NCBI RefSeq assembly: GCF_049445855.1
Contig: NZ_JBMSDV010000002.1
Coordinates: forward strand, 372,001 to 436,000
Direction of reading: 5' to 3'
From: JAGOCV01 sp049445855
GTDB lineage: Bacteria; Pseudomonadota; Gammaproteobacteria; Burkholderiales; Burkholderiaceae_C
DNA: 64,000 nucleotides
The position numbers and the translations under genes were made by a program. This document shows, one piece after another, positions 41,782-51,273 of this stretch; within the stretch, counting starts at the first letter, position 1, and the number at the start of each line of letters is the position of its first letter. The notes under the pieces are model-generated. The model searched no databases. It saw nothing but the letters and a program-made list of their open reading frames with translations, and was not told the DNA's origin.

Positions 41782-41810
41782 CCACAGTGACGTTTTTGAT
41801 GTCACTGTGG
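41782..41810. promoter_or_regulatory. Perfect inverted repeat upstream of phaB
   Basis: CCACAGTGAC and GTCACTGTGG are perfect 10-base arms separated by GTTTTTGAT, 87 bases before the phaB ATG. It could be an operator or an mRNA hairpin between phaA and phaB. Confidence 0.5.
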
Positions 41811-41897
41811 CGTTAACCCGTAGCTGCGTCGCGCAGTGCACGGGACAGAATGACAGCGTGCAATCGGGCATTCATTTCAATTCAGAGGAGCATAAAA

Positions 41898-42635
41898 ATG
41901 AGTCAGAAAGTAGCGTATGTGACCGGTGGCATGGGCGGTATCGGTACCGCCATCTGCCAGCGCCTGCACAAGGATGGCTTCAAGGTCATCGCAGGCTGCG
42001 GCCCCACGCGCGACTATGCAAAGTGGCTGGGCGAGCAGAAGGAAAAGGGCTTCACCTTCTACGCTTCCGTGGGCAACGTCGGTGCCTGGGAATCGACGGT
42101 CGAAGCCTTCGGCAAGGCCAAGGCCGAGCACGGCAGCATCGACGTGCTGGTCAACAACGCCGGCATCACGCGTGACCGCATGTTCCTCAAGATGACCCGC
42201 GAGGACTGGGATGCCGTGATCGAGACCAACCTCAATTCCATGTTCAACGTGACCAAGCAGGTCGTGGGCGACATGGTCGAAAAAGGCTGGGGCCGCATCA
42301 TCAACATCAGCTCGGTCAACGGCGAGAAGGGCCAGGCGGGGCAAACCAACTATTCGGCGGCCAAGGCCGGCATGCACGGCTTCACCATGGCGCTGGCGCA
42401 GGAGCTCGCTTCCAAGGGCGTCACGGTGAACACCGTGAGTCCGGGCTACATCGGCACCGACATGGTCAAGGCCATCCGCCAGGACGTGCTCGACAAGATC
42501 GTCGCGACGATCCCTGTCAAGCGCCTGGGCGAGCCGAGCGAGATCGCTTCCATCATTTCCTGGCTGGCGTCCGACGAGGGCAGCTACTCCACCGGCGCCG
42601 ACTTCTCGGTCAACGGCGGCCTGCACATGGGCTGA
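41898..42635 (+). CDS. phaB: Acetoacetyl-CoA reductase (NADPH)
   Basis: A 245-residue short-chain dehydrogenase. The cofactor loop is TGGMGGIG (residues 9-16); catalytic serine is in NISSVNG and the YxxxK pair in YSAAKAG. It reduces acetoacetyl-CoA to (R)-3-hydroxybutyryl-CoA, the monomer for PhaC. AGAGGAG lies about 8 bases before the ATG. The 167-base gap from phaA suggests it may have its own promoter. Confidence 0.95.
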   Translation: MSQKVAYVTGGMGGIGTAICQRLHKDGFKVIAGCGPTRDYAKWLGEQKEKGFTFYASVGNVGAWESTVEAFGKAKAEHGSIDVLVNNAGITRDRMFLKMTREDWDAVIETNLNSMFNVTKQVVGDMVEKGWGRIINISSVNGEKGQAGQTNYSAAKAGMHGFTMALAQELASKGVTVNTVSPGYIGTDMVKAIRQDVLDKIVATIPVKRLGEPSEIASIISWLASDEGSYSTGADFSVNGGLHMG

Positions 42636-42654
42636 CGGAAGGAACCCGCGCCGG

Positions 42655-44358
42655 ATGCCCCACAGCGTTTCCCTCATCAATACCATCGCTGCGGGGCTGG
42701 GCCTGGCACTCGTGCTGGGCTTCATCGCGGCGCGTCTGCGCCTTCCGGCGCTGGTCGGCTACCTGCTGGCCGGCGTGATCATCGGCCCGTACACGCCGGG
42801 CTTCGTGGCGGATGCCGAAATCGCGGCCCAGCTCGCCGAGATCGGCGTGATGCTGCTGATGTTCGGTGTGGGGCTGCATTTTTCGCTGGACGACCTGCTT
42901 GCGGTGCGCAAGCTTGCGCTGCCCGGGGCCATCGTGCAGATGGCGGTGGCGACGCTGCTGGGCATGGGCGTGGCCACCTTGTGGGGCTGGGAGCCCGGCG
43001 GTGCCCTGGTCTTCGGGCTGGCGCTTTCCGTGGCGAGCACCGTGGTTCTGCTGCGCGCGCTGGAGAGCCTGGGCATCCTCGATTCGTTCACCGGGCGCAT
43101 CGCGATCGGATGGCTGGTGGTCGAGGATCTGGCCATGGTGCTGGTACTCGTACTGCTGCCCGCGCTGGCGGGCTGGCTCAAGGGTGGCAGCGAGGCGAGC
43201 GATCCGCTCGCATTGTGGGAAGCGCTGGGCATGACGTTGCTCCAGGTCGGCGGCTTCGTGGTGCTGATGCTGGTGGTCGGACGCCGCGTGTTCCCCTGGG
43301 CGCTGTGGCAGGTGGCCCGCACCAATTCACGCGAGCTGTTCACGCTGTGCGTCGTGGCGGCGGCGGTGAGCATTGCGTTCACATCTGCGGCACTCTTCGG
43401 CGTGTCGTTCGCATTGGGCGCGTTCTTTGCCGGCATGGTGATGCGCGAGTCCGAGTACAGCCATCGCGCGGCTGAAGAGTCGCTGCCGTTGCGCGACGCG
43501 TTTGCCGTGCTGTTCTTCGTGTCGGTGGGCATGTTGTTCGATCCGATGGTGCTGGTGGAGCGACCGTTCCAGGTTCTCGCGGTCGTCGCCATCATCGTGG
43601 TGGGCAAATCGCTGGCGGCTGCGGCGCTTGTGCTGGCGTTCCGGTATCCGCTGGGCACGGCGCTCACGGTGTCGGCGAGCCTGGCGCAGATCGGCGAGTT
43701 CTCCTTCATCCTCGTCGGGCTGGGCATTTCGCTGAACATGTTCCCCAGGGAAGGCCAGAGCCTGGTGCTGGCGGGCGCGCTGATTTCCATTGCGCTCAAT
43801 CCGCTGGTCTTCCGCTGCATCGAACCACTGCAGCGCTGGCTGCACGCCAAGTCGGCCTTGGCTCGCAAGCTCGAGATGCGTGACGACCCGCTGGCGGAGC
43901 TTCCCATGACGACCGACGAGAAGTACCTGTCGCGCCAGGTGGTGGTCGTGGGCTATGGCCGCGTGGGCCGACGCATCGCCGCTGCGCTCATGGCGCACAA
44001 CCTGCCGTTCGTGGTGGCCGAGCAGAACCGTGAATTGGTCGAGCGACTGCGGTCCGAGGGCATCGCCGCGGTGTCGGGCGATGCAGCCGATCCTTCGGTG
44101 CTGATCCAGGCGCACGTGGCGCGGGCACGCATGCTGGTCATCGCCACGCCCGATTCACTCGACGTGCGGCAGATGATCGCCACCGCGCGCGCCCTCAACC
44201 CGACCATCGAGACCGTCGTGCGCACGCACAACGAAGACGAGGCGCGGCTGCTCGAACAGGAGAACGCCGGCAAGGTGTTCCTGGGTGAGGAAGAACTTGC
44301 GCAGGCCATGACTCGCCACGTGCTCGCGCGCTCGGCGGCATCGACCGCGCCCGTGTAG
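42655..44358 (+). CDS. CPA2 cation/proton antiporter with RCK domain (YbaL/KefB-like)
   Basis: A 567-residue inner-membrane protein. About twelve helices (residues 1-385) carry the antiporter landmarks LVGYLLAGVIIGPYTPG and WLVVEDLAMVLVLV. The cytoplasmic RCK_N domain (about 420-540) begins VVVVGYGRVGRRIA, a nucleotide-binding loop. Such proteins move K+ out against H+ and are gated by ligands at the RCK domain. It starts 19 bases after phaB, without a strong ribosome site. The kefF-type ancillary gene is absent. Confidence 0.9.
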   Translation: MPHSVSLINTIAAGLGLALVLGFIAARLRLPALVGYLLAGVIIGPYTPGFVADAEIAAQLAEIGVMLLMFGVGLHFSLDDLLAVRKLALPGAIVQMAVATLLGMGVATLWGWEPGGALVFGLALSVASTVVLLRALESLGILDSFTGRIAIGWLVVEDLAMVLVLVLLPALAGWLKGGSEASDPLALWEALGMTLLQVGGFVVLMLVVGRRVFPWALWQVARTNSRELFTLCVVAAAVSIAFTSAALFGVSFALGAFFAGMVMRESEYSHRAAEESLPLRDAFAVLFFVSVGMLFDPMVLVERPFQVLAVVAIIVVGKSLAAAALVLAFRYPLGTALTVSASLAQIGEFSFILVGLGISLNMFPREGQSLVLAGALISIALNPLVFRCIEPLQRWLHAKSALARKLEMRDDPLAELPMTTDEKYLSRQVVVVGYGRVGRRIAAALMAHNLPFVVAEQNRELVERLRSEGIAAVSGDAADPSVLIQAHVARARMLVIATPDSLDVRQMIATARALNPTIETVVRTHNEDEARLLEQENAGKVFLGEEELAQAMTRHVLARSAASTAPV

Positions 44359-44577
44359 GCCGTGTCCTACGCGGCGAAGGAGCCCAGGCCCACACAGGGC
44401 CCGCACCATTCTTGTTACATTTTCCGCTCAAAGCCAATCGGCCAAGACGGCGCGACGTCGGAAGTCGCCCGGCACATGCATCGGAACAGAAGAATGCGCG
44501 CAAGCTCGGGAAAAAAATTGGCAATCGTCACGCTGCACGGCGCGATGTGGAACCCCAGAAGGATTTCGGGACAGACC
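44359..44577. other. Gene-free gap between antiporter and response regulator
   Basis: 219 bases with no credible frame. A weak GGCCC-ACACA-GGGCC hairpin at 44387-44401 lies shortly after the antiporter stop, without a T tract. I see no other structured element. Confidence 0.5.
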
Positions 44578-44988
44578 TCAGGTCAGCTGGCTGAAGCCGC
44601 TGTTGCCCCGGCCCCCGGTGCCGACGGCAGTGGCACCGAGCAGGTATTCGAAGAGCAGGTCGAGTTCGTTGGACTTGTCGAACACCGCGTCGGCACCGAG
44701 CCGCGAGCAACGTTCGCGGATGTCATTCGTGGCGTAATTGCTCAGCACGACGACTTTCTGCCACGGGTTGCGGTTTCCGGTCGCCTCGATGACGCCCAGG
44801 CCGTTACCCTGCTTGAGGAAGAGGTCGACGATTGCGACGTCCCATCCACCGGGATTGTTGCGGAACCATTCGCGCGCTTCGGCTTCGCTCTCGGCGAAGC
44901 CCACCAGTTCGGCGCTGACCAGCTCCTGGAGGCTTTCAACAAGCGCATCCCGGATGACCTGGCTGTCCTCGACGATATAAGCACGCAT
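44578..44988 (-). CDS. Single-domain response regulator
   Basis: A 136-residue receiver domain with no output domain. Acidic pocket in YIVEDS near the start, the phospho-acceptor aspartate in DVAIVDLFL, a conserved VVVLSNYA switch and K in VFDKSNELD. It ends with a glycine-rich tail. The start is the ATG at 44988. It is divergent, across 166 bases, from the hybrid-kinase/CheR/CheB operon, so it is a likely phosphate acceptor or sink for that system. Confidence 0.88.
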   Translation of the reverse strand: MRAYIVEDSQVIRDALVESLQELVSAELVGFAESEAEAREWFRNNPGGWDVAIVDLFLKQGNGLGVIEATGNRNPWQKVVVLSNYATNDIRERCSRLGADAVFDKSNELDLLFEYLLGATAVGTGGRGNSGFSQLT

Positions 44989-45154
44989 CTGAATCTGTTG
45001 TCCTGTGGGGTCCCGCCCTCGGCTCGTGACCTTGGTATATGCAGAATTTACCGCAGGTCCCGCGCCGAGTATGTGGGCTTGGCGGGCGCAGGCGTGTAGG
45101 AATTTTCTGAAACCAAACGATTTAACGCCACAAGAAGCAGGGGGAAACACTCAT

Positions 45155-48100
45155 ATGCCCGACGACATCCGTACCGACCAGGCCCGCAGTTTCAAGCAGA
45201 TCCTCGCCCGCAACATCGCGCTTCCGATCGCAATCGGCTTCGGCAGCGCGACCGTGTTCGTCGCGATCATCCTTTACCTGCTGTCGGTCATCAACTGGGT
45301 CGAGCACACCGACCGTGTGGTGGCCGACACGACGGAGCTGGCGCGTCTCGCGGTCGAACAGGAATCCAACATGCGGGGCTTCCTGATCGCGGGTGACGAG
45401 GTGTTCGTCGGCAATTACAACGCGCTCAAGAGCCGCATGGAAAGCCAGTTGGCAGGCCTCAAGGATCGCATCGCGGACAACCCGGCCCAAGTCGCGCGCC
45501 TGCAGAACATCGAGTCGATGCAAGCCCAGTGGAACCGCTTCGCCGAATCGGTGATCGACATGCGCCGTCAGGGGCGCGACTACCGCGAAGCGGTGTTGCC
45601 CGGTCAGGGGCGCCGCATGACGGACGAAGTGCGGCGCGAGTTCACTGCCATCCTCGACGAGGAGCGCCGCCTGCGCAAGCTGCGCAACGACGAAGCGCAG
45701 GAGACGGCCCGCTGGGTGCTGGTGGGTTATGTCGCATTCACCGTCATCATCTCGCTGATCCTCGCGATCTTCGGGCGACGCCAGCTAATGACGCTGTCGG
45801 GCAATTACTCGCGTGCACTGGACGAGCAGATCCGCCACGGCGAGACGATGCAGAAGCAGGCCTGGTTGCGTGCGGGGCAATCGCGACTGGCCGAACGCAT
45901 CATCGGCCATTCGTCGCTGCAGCAGATGGGCGCAGGCGCGCTCGATCATCTGGCCGACTATCTCGGCTTCGTGGTCGGCGCCATCTACGTGCGTGATGCG
46001 GAAGGACGCCTGAGCCGCTTCGCCGTGCACGGCATGGAAGGCTCCAGCGCGGACAGCGCCTTTCACGCCGCGGGCGGGCTGGTGGCGCAGACGGCGCAGG
46101 GGCAACGCGTCGTTGCGCTGGAAGACCTGCCGGCCGGCTACTTGCGGGTGAGCAGCGGCACCGGGGAAGGCGCGTCGCAGTCTGCGTTGATCGTGCCGCT
46201 GACGGCCGACGGGGAAGTCAATGGCGTGCTCGAAATGGGCTTCCTGCGCAAGCTGGAGGAGCGCGACCAGGAACTCATGGAGCTCATCGGGGGCACGCTG
46301 GGCACGGCGATCAGCACGTCGCTGTACCGCCAGCGCCTGCAGGAATCGCTGACGCACACGCAGCAACTCAACGAAGAACTGCAGGTGCAGCAGGAAGAGC
46401 TGCGCACCGCCAACGAAGAGCTGGAAGAACAATCGCACGTGCTCAAGGAGTCACAGGCCCAACTGGAAAGCCAGCAGGCGGAGCTGGAGCAGACCAACGA
46501 GCGGCTGTCCGAGCAGGCACTCATGCTCGACCAGCGCAACCAGGACCTGCGCATTGCCCAGGACGACCTGCGGCAGCACGCCGACGAGCTGCAGCGCGCC
46601 AGCCGCTACAAGTCCGAGTTCCTGGCGAACATGTCGCACGAGTTGCGCACGCCGCTCAACAGTTCATTGATCCTTGCTCGCCTGCTGGCGGAGAACGCTG
46701 CCGGCAACCTGACCGATGAGCAGGTGCGGTTCGCGCAGTCCATCACGTCGGCGGGAAACGACCTGCTGAACCTCATCAACGACATCCTGGATATTTCCAA
46801 GGTCGAGGCCGGGCACATGGAGCTCGTGATCGAGCCGGTGTTGGTGACGAGGCTGGCCGACAGCCTGCGCCAGACCTTCGAGCCGCTGGCCATGCAGAAG
46901 CAACTCGCGTTCAGCGTCGATGTGGCCGAGGAAACGCCGCAGATGCTGCGCACCGACCGCCAGCGCGTCGAGCAGGTGCTCAAGAACCTGCTGTCCAATG
47001 CCATCAAGTTCACCGAATCGGGGAGCGTGAGCATGAAGGTTTCGCCGGGCGGGCACGGCGGCATCGATTTCACGGTTCAGGATACGGGCATCGGTATCGC
47101 CGAATCGCAGCACGAAGTGATCTTCGAGGCGTTCCGGCAGGCCGATGGCACCACCAGCCGGCGTTATGGCGGCACGGGCCTCGGCCTGTCGATTTCGCGC
47201 AACCTGGCGCAGTTGCTGGGCGGCAGCATTTCGGTGGAGAGCGAGGCCGGAAAAGGCAGCCGCTTCGTGCTCCATCTGCCGCTCGTCCATGTCGCCCAGG
47301 AGGAGCCCGCCCGAGTGCCGCCCACTGCGGCGAACAAGGCAGCCAGCCCGCCGCCGCCCCGCAAGCCTGCCCCGGCACCCGATGCACCGGCGCCGGGCGA
47401 TGCGGATCCGGCATTCGTTCCACCACCGCCTTTCGACGACGACCGCAGCATGCCGTCATCGGGTCGCAGCGTACTCGTCATCGAAGACGAGCCGCAGTTC
47501 GCGCACATCCTGTATGACCTCGCGCATGAACGGGACTACCGCTGCTTCGTTGCGCAAGGCGCGCAAGAGGGCGTGGCCATGGCCTCGGAGTTCCTGCCCG
47601 ACGCCATCCTGCTGGACATGCGGCTGCCGGACAAGCCGGGCCTGGACGTGCTGCAGCAGCTCAAGGACAACCCGCGGACAAGGCACATTCCCGTGCATGT
47701 GATCTCCGCGTCCGATGCGCGTGAGGCCGCGCTGCACATGGGTGCGATCGGCTATGCGATGAAGCCCGCCACGCGCGACCAGTTGCTCAAGGTGTTCCAT
47801 CAACTGGAAGACCGCCTCACGCGCCGCCTCAAGCGCGTGCTGCTGGTCGAAGACGATGCACGACAGCGCGACAGCGTGGTGCAGCTCATCGGCGACGACG
47901 ACGTGGACATCATGGCCGTGGCCACAGGCGCCGAAGCGCTGGCGCAGCTGCATGGCCAGATCTTCGACTGCATGATCATCGATCTCAAGTTGCCCGACAT
48001 GGACGGTGCGCAACTGCTGGAGCGCATGTCCACCGAGGATATCCAGTCGTTCCCGCCGGTCATCGTGTACACGGGCCGCAACCTCACGCGTGAGGAAGAG

Positions 48101-48646
48101 CGCCAGCTCCTGCGCTACTCGCGCTCGATCATCATCAAGGGCGCACGCTCGCCCGAGCGGCTGCTGGATGAAGTGACGCTGTTCCTTCACAAGGTCGAAT
48201 CGAACCTCTCGCAGGACCGCCAGAACATGCTGCGCTCCGCGCGCAGTCGCGACAAGGTGTTCGAGCAGCGCCGCATCCTGCTGGTGGACGACGACGTGCG
48301 GAACGTGTTCGCGCTCACCAGTGCGCTGGAGCAGAAAGGCCTGACGGTGGTGGCTGCGCGCAACGGCCTGGAAGCGCTGCAGAAGCTCGACACCTTGCCC
48401 GACATCGACCTGGTGCTCATGGACATCATGATGCCGGAGATGGACGGTCTGGAGGCGACGCGCCGCATCCGCGCCGATTCGCGTTTCTCCGCGCTGCCTG
48501 TCATCGCCATCACCGCCAAGGCGATGAAGGACGACCAGGAGGAATGCCTGAAGGCCGGTGCCAACGATTACCTCGCCAAGCCGGTGGACCTGGACCGCCT
48601 GTTCTCGATGCTGCGCGTCTGGATGCCGCGCCTGGAGCGCTTCTGA
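45155..48646 (+). CDS. Hybrid histidine kinase: CHASE3-GAF-coiled coil-HK-REC-REC-REC
   Basis: A 1163-residue sensor. Helix 1 (about 22-45), a CHASE3-type external domain, helix 2 (about 187-208), then a GAF domain (about 245-395). Residues 399-485 form a long coiled coil built on repeated EEL/QAEL units. HisKA has His495 in NMSHELRTPLN; HATPase has NLLSNAIKF and GGTGLGLSIS. A proline-rich linker (about 725-770) leads to three receivers with acceptor aspartates D821, D943 and D1090. The start at 45155 follows GGGGGAA. Its stop shares one base with the CheR start. Confidence 0.92.
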   Translation: MPDDIRTDQARSFKQILARNIALPIAIGFGSATVFVAIILYLLSVINWVEHTDRVVADTTELARLAVEQESNMRGFLIAGDEVFVGNYNALKSRMESQLAGLKDRIADNPAQVARLQNIESMQAQWNRFAESVIDMRRQGRDYREAVLPGQGRRMTDEVRREFTAILDEERRLRKLRNDEAQETARWVLVGYVAFTVIISLILAIFGRRQLMTLSGNYSRALDEQIRHGETMQKQAWLRAGQSRLAERIIGHSSLQQMGAGALDHLADYLGFVVGAIYVRDAEGRLSRFAVHGMEGSSADSAFHAAGGLVAQTAQGQRVVALEDLPAGYLRVSSGTGEGASQSALIVPLTADGEVNGVLEMGFLRKLEERDQELMELIGGTLGTAISTSLYRQRLQESLTHTQQLNEELQVQQEELRTANEELEEQSHVLKESQAQLESQQAELEQTNERLSEQALMLDQRNQDLRIAQDDLRQHADELQRASRYKSEFLANMSHELRTPLNSSLILARLLAENAAGNLTDEQVRFAQSITSAGNDLLNLINDILDISKVEAGHMELVIEPVLVTRLADSLRQTFEPLAMQKQLAFSVDVAEETPQMLRTDRQRVEQVLKNLLSNAIKFTESGSVSMKVSPGGHGGIDFTVQDTGIGIAESQHEVIFEAFRQADGTTSRRYGGTGLGLSISRNLAQLLGGSISVESEAGKGSRFVLHLPLVHVAQEEPARVPPTAANKAASPPPPRKPAPAPDAPAPGDADPAFVPPPPFDDDRSMPSSGRSVLVIEDEPQFAHILYDLAHERDYRCFVAQGAQEGVAMASEFLPDAILLDMRLPDKPGLDVLQQLKDNPRTRHIPVHVISASDAREAALHMGAIGYAMKPATRDQLLKVFHQLEDRLTRRLKRVLLVEDDARQRDSVVQLIGDDDVDIMAVATGAEALAQLHGQIFDCMIIDLKLPDMDGAQLLERMSTEDIQSFPPVIVYTGRNLTREEERQLLRYSRSIIIKGARSPERLLDEVTLFLHKVESNLSQDRQNMLRSARSRDKVFEQRRILLVDDDVRNVFALTSALEQKGLTVVAARNGLEALQKLDTLPDIDLVLMDIMMPEMDGLEATRRIRADSRFSALPVIAITAKAMKDDQEECLKAGANDYLAKPVDLDRLFSMLRVWMPRLERF

Positions 48647-49476
48647 TGAGCATGCCGGCCAGCGTCACGGACATCGAGATCCGCCTGCTGGTGGAGGCGA
48701 TCTACCTGCAGTACAGCTACGACTTCCGGAATTACGCAGGTGCTTCGCTGCGGCGTCGCGTGCTGCATGCCACGGCGCAGATGGACTGCGGGACGGTGTC
48801 GGCGCTGCAGGACCTCATCCTGCATGACGCGAATGCGTTTGCGCGGTTGCTGCAGTACATGACCATTCCCGTCAGCGAGATGTTCCGCGATCCGGAGTAC
48901 TTCCGCGCCTTGCGTGAGCACGTCTTGCCGGTGCTGCGCACCTATCCGTCCATCCGCATCTGGGTGGCCGGCTGCAGCACGGGGGAAGAGGTCTATTCGA
49001 TGGCCATCATGCTCAAGGAAGAAGGGCTGCTGGACCGCACGCACCTCTATGCGACCGACATCAACCCGGTGTCGCTCGAGAAGGCGCGCGCGGGCATCTT
49101 TCCCATCGATGCGGTGCGCCAGTACACGGCCAATTACCAGAAGGCGGGCGGCCGCGCATCCTTTGCCGATTACTACCTGGCCGCCTACGACAACGCCTTG
49201 TTCGACAGGTCGCTCGCCGCCCACGTGACGTATGCCGATCACAGCCTGGCGACGGACAGTGTGTTTTCGGAGACCCATTTCGTCTCGTGCCGCAACGTGA
49301 TGATCTATTTCAACCGCAGCCTGCAGGAGCGCGCGCTCGGGCTGTTCCACGACTCGCTGGTCCATCGCGGCTTCCTGGGCCTCGGCACGAAGGAGAGCAT
49401 CGAATTCTCAAGCTATGCGGACCGCTTCGAGTATGTGGCGCGGCGCGAACGCATCTACCGCAAGGGAGCGGCGTGA
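48646..49476 (+). CDS. CheR-type protein-glutamate methyltransferase
   Basis: A 276-residue SAM-dependent methyltransferase. The N-terminal helical domain (about 1-75) includes DFRNYAGASLRRRV; the Rossmann domain has the SAM site VAGCSTGEEVYSMAI, LYATDINPVSLEKARAG and CRNVMIYFN. CheR enzymes methylate glutamates on chemoreceptor coiled coils. Here no chemoreceptor is present; the only long coiled coil is in the kinase just upstream. It is translationally coupled to the kinase (TGATG). Confidence 0.92.
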   Translation: MSMPASVTDIEIRLLVEAIYLQYSYDFRNYAGASLRRRVLHATAQMDCGTVSALQDLILHDANAFARLLQYMTIPVSEMFRDPEYFRALREHVLPVLRTYPSIRIWVAGCSTGEEVYSMAIMLKEEGLLDRTHLYATDINPVSLEKARAGIFPIDAVRQYTANYQKAGGRASFADYYLAAYDNALFDRSLAAHVTYADHSLATDSVFSETHFVSCRNVMIYFNRSLQERALGLFHDSLVHRGFLGLGTKESIEFSSYADRFEYVARRERIYRKGAA

Positions 49477-49477
49477 C

Positions 49478-50062
49478 ATGGCGCGTGCTCCGGTGGACAT
49501 GGTCTGCATCGGTGCTTCCGCCGGCGGCGTGGAGGCCCTGATGTCGCTGCTGGGCCCCTTGCCCGCGAACTACCGGTTGCCGCTGGTGGTGGTGGTCCAT
49601 CTGCCGGAAGACCACGAGAGCGTGCTCACCGAAGTGCTGCAGCATCACGTTGCCTTCCCCGTGCAGGAGGCGTGCGACAAGGAAAGCATCGGCCACCGGG
49701 GTGTGTACATTGCGCCGCCCGGCTATCACCTGCAGGTGGAGGACGACCGCACCTTTTCGCTGAGTTGCGATCCGCCGGTGAACTATTCGCGGCCCTCCAT
49801 CGACCTGATGTTCAGCAGCGCCTCGCACGCATTCGGCCCGCGCCTGGCGGGCATCCTGCTGACCGGTGCCAACGAAGACGGCGCCGAGGGCCTGGCCACC
49901 ATCGCGCGGGCAGGGGGAATCACTGCCGTGCAGGATCCTGCCACCGCGCGCGTGACCACCATGCCCGAATCCGCATTGCGCATTTACCCGCAGCACACCG
50001 TGCTGTCGCTGGACCAGATTCATCAATTTCTGCTCAAACTGGAAAAGGACGCCCATGCCTGA
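49478..50062 (+). CDS. CheB-type methylesterase, catalytic domain only
   Basis: A 194-residue protein matching only the C-terminal half of canonical CheB. Nucleophile Ser14 is in GASAGG, the catalytic histidine in VVVHLPEDH, and the aspartate in TGANEDGAEGL. It removes methyl groups or deamidates glutamines on CheR targets. The usual N-terminal receiver is missing; that function may come from the REC domains encoded beside it. It begins one base after cheR and overlaps the next gene by eight bases. Confidence 0.92.
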   Translation: MARAPVDMVCIGASAGGVEALMSLLGPLPANYRLPLVVVVHLPEDHESVLTEVLQHHVAFPVQEACDKESIGHRGVYIAPPGYHLQVEDDRTFSLSCDPPVNYSRPSIDLMFSSASHAFGPRLAGILLTGANEDGAEGLATIARAGGITAVQDPATARVTTMPESALRIYPQHTVLSLDQIHQFLLKLEKDAHA

Positions 50063-51272
50063 GACGCCCGTCAATATCCTCATCGTCGATGACCTGCAGG
50101 AGAACCTGCTCGCACTGGAGGCGCTGATCCGGTCGCCGGGCCGCCGCATCCACCAGGCGCGGTCGGGCAACGAGGCGTTGGCGCTCCTGCTGGAGCATGA
50201 ATTCGCGCTGGCCATCCTGGACGTGCAGATGCCTGCGATGACGGGCTTCGAGCTGGCGGAGCTGATGCGGGGTACCGAGCGCACGCGGCACATTCCCATC
50301 GTGTTCGTCACGGCGGCCGGCCGCGATCTCGACTACGCCTTCCAGGGCTATGAGAGCGGCGCGGTGGACTTCCTCTACAAGCCGTTGGACAACTACGCCG
50401 TGCAGAGCAAGGTGAATGTGTTTGTCGACCTGTTCCTGCAGCGCCGCGCGGTGCGCGACCAGGTGGAAGCGCTGGAAGAAGCCCGGCGGCTGCAGGACGA
50501 ACTGGTGCAGCAGTTGCAGGAAACGCAGGCGGACCTCCAGCGCGCCGTGCGCATGCGGGACGACTTCGTCTCGCTCGTCTCACACGAGCTGCGCACGCCG
50601 CTCAACACGCTTTTCCTGGAAGTGCAGATGCGTCGTGTGCATCTGGGCAAGGGAGACATGCAGGCGCTCAGCCCCAAGAACATGGAAGCCGTGGTGCAGC
50701 GCGAGGAGCGGCAGATCCAGAGCATGGTGCGCCTGATCGACGACATGATCGACGTGTCGCGCCTGCGCCGCGGCGTATTGCCGATCCGGTATGCCCGGAC
50801 ACAGCTGGCCAGCGTCATCCAGCGTGCCGTGGATGGCCTGGCGCATCGCAGCAACGAGGCGGGCGTGGACATCCGTGCGTCGGTCGCGCAGGACGTCGAA
50901 GGGCTGTGGGACGAGTTCCGCATCGAGCAGGTGATTTCCAACCTGCTGTCGAATGCGGTGCGTCACGGCAAAGGCGGCCCGGTGGAAATCAACGCCGCGC
51001 CTGCGAACGACGCGCTGGGCCAGCCGGGCGTGCAGATCCATGTGCGCGATCACGGCGAAGGCATTGCGCCGGGCGATGAAGAGCGGATCTTCGGTCAGTT
51101 CGAGCGGGGCGCGAACCAGGGCGGGACGCTGGGCATGGGGCTGGGGCTGTTCATCGCCCGCCAGCTGGTCAGCGCGCACGATGGTGAGCTGACCTTGTCG
51201 AGCAACACGCCGCAGGGCGCAACCTTCACCGTGTGGTTGCCGCTGAAGCCGCGGTCTTCCTCGAAAAGCTGA
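50055..51272 (+). CDS. Receiver-histidine kinase (REC-HisKA-HATPase)
   Basis: A 405-residue soluble protein with no membrane helix. The receiver (1-125) has Asp56 in LAILDVQMP; a helical linker follows; HisKA has His177 in LVSHELRTPLN; HATPase has NLLSNAVRHG and GMGLGLFIARQL. It resembles the C-terminal output kinases of methylation-linked phosphorelays. Its overlap with cheB ties it to the operon. It could receive phosphate from the large hybrid kinase and pass it to the single-domain regulator at 44578. Confidence 0.9.
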   Translation: MPETPVNILIVDDLQENLLALEALIRSPGRRIHQARSGNEALALLLEHEFALAILDVQMPAMTGFELAELMRGTERTRHIPIVFVTAAGRDLDYAFQGYESGAVDFLYKPLDNYAVQSKVNVFVDLFLQRRAVRDQVEALEEARRLQDELVQQLQETQADLQRAVRMRDDFVSLVSHELRTPLNTLFLEVQMRRVHLGKGDMQALSPKNMEAVVQREERQIQSMVRLIDDMIDVSRLRRGVLPIRYARTQLASVIQRAVDGLAHRSNEAGVDIRASVAQDVEGLWDEFRIEQVISNLLSNAVRHGKGGPVEINAAPANDALGQPGVQIHVRDHGEGIAPGDEERIFGQFERGANQGGTLGMGLGLFIARQLVSAHDGELTLSSNTPQGATFTVWLPLKPRSSSKS

Positions 51273-51273
51273 A

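Noticed and set aside
45785..46438. Minus-strand frame inside the hybrid kinase gene
   Set aside because: It is a shadow of the GAF and coiled-coil region; leucine/glutamine periodicity comes from the real frame.
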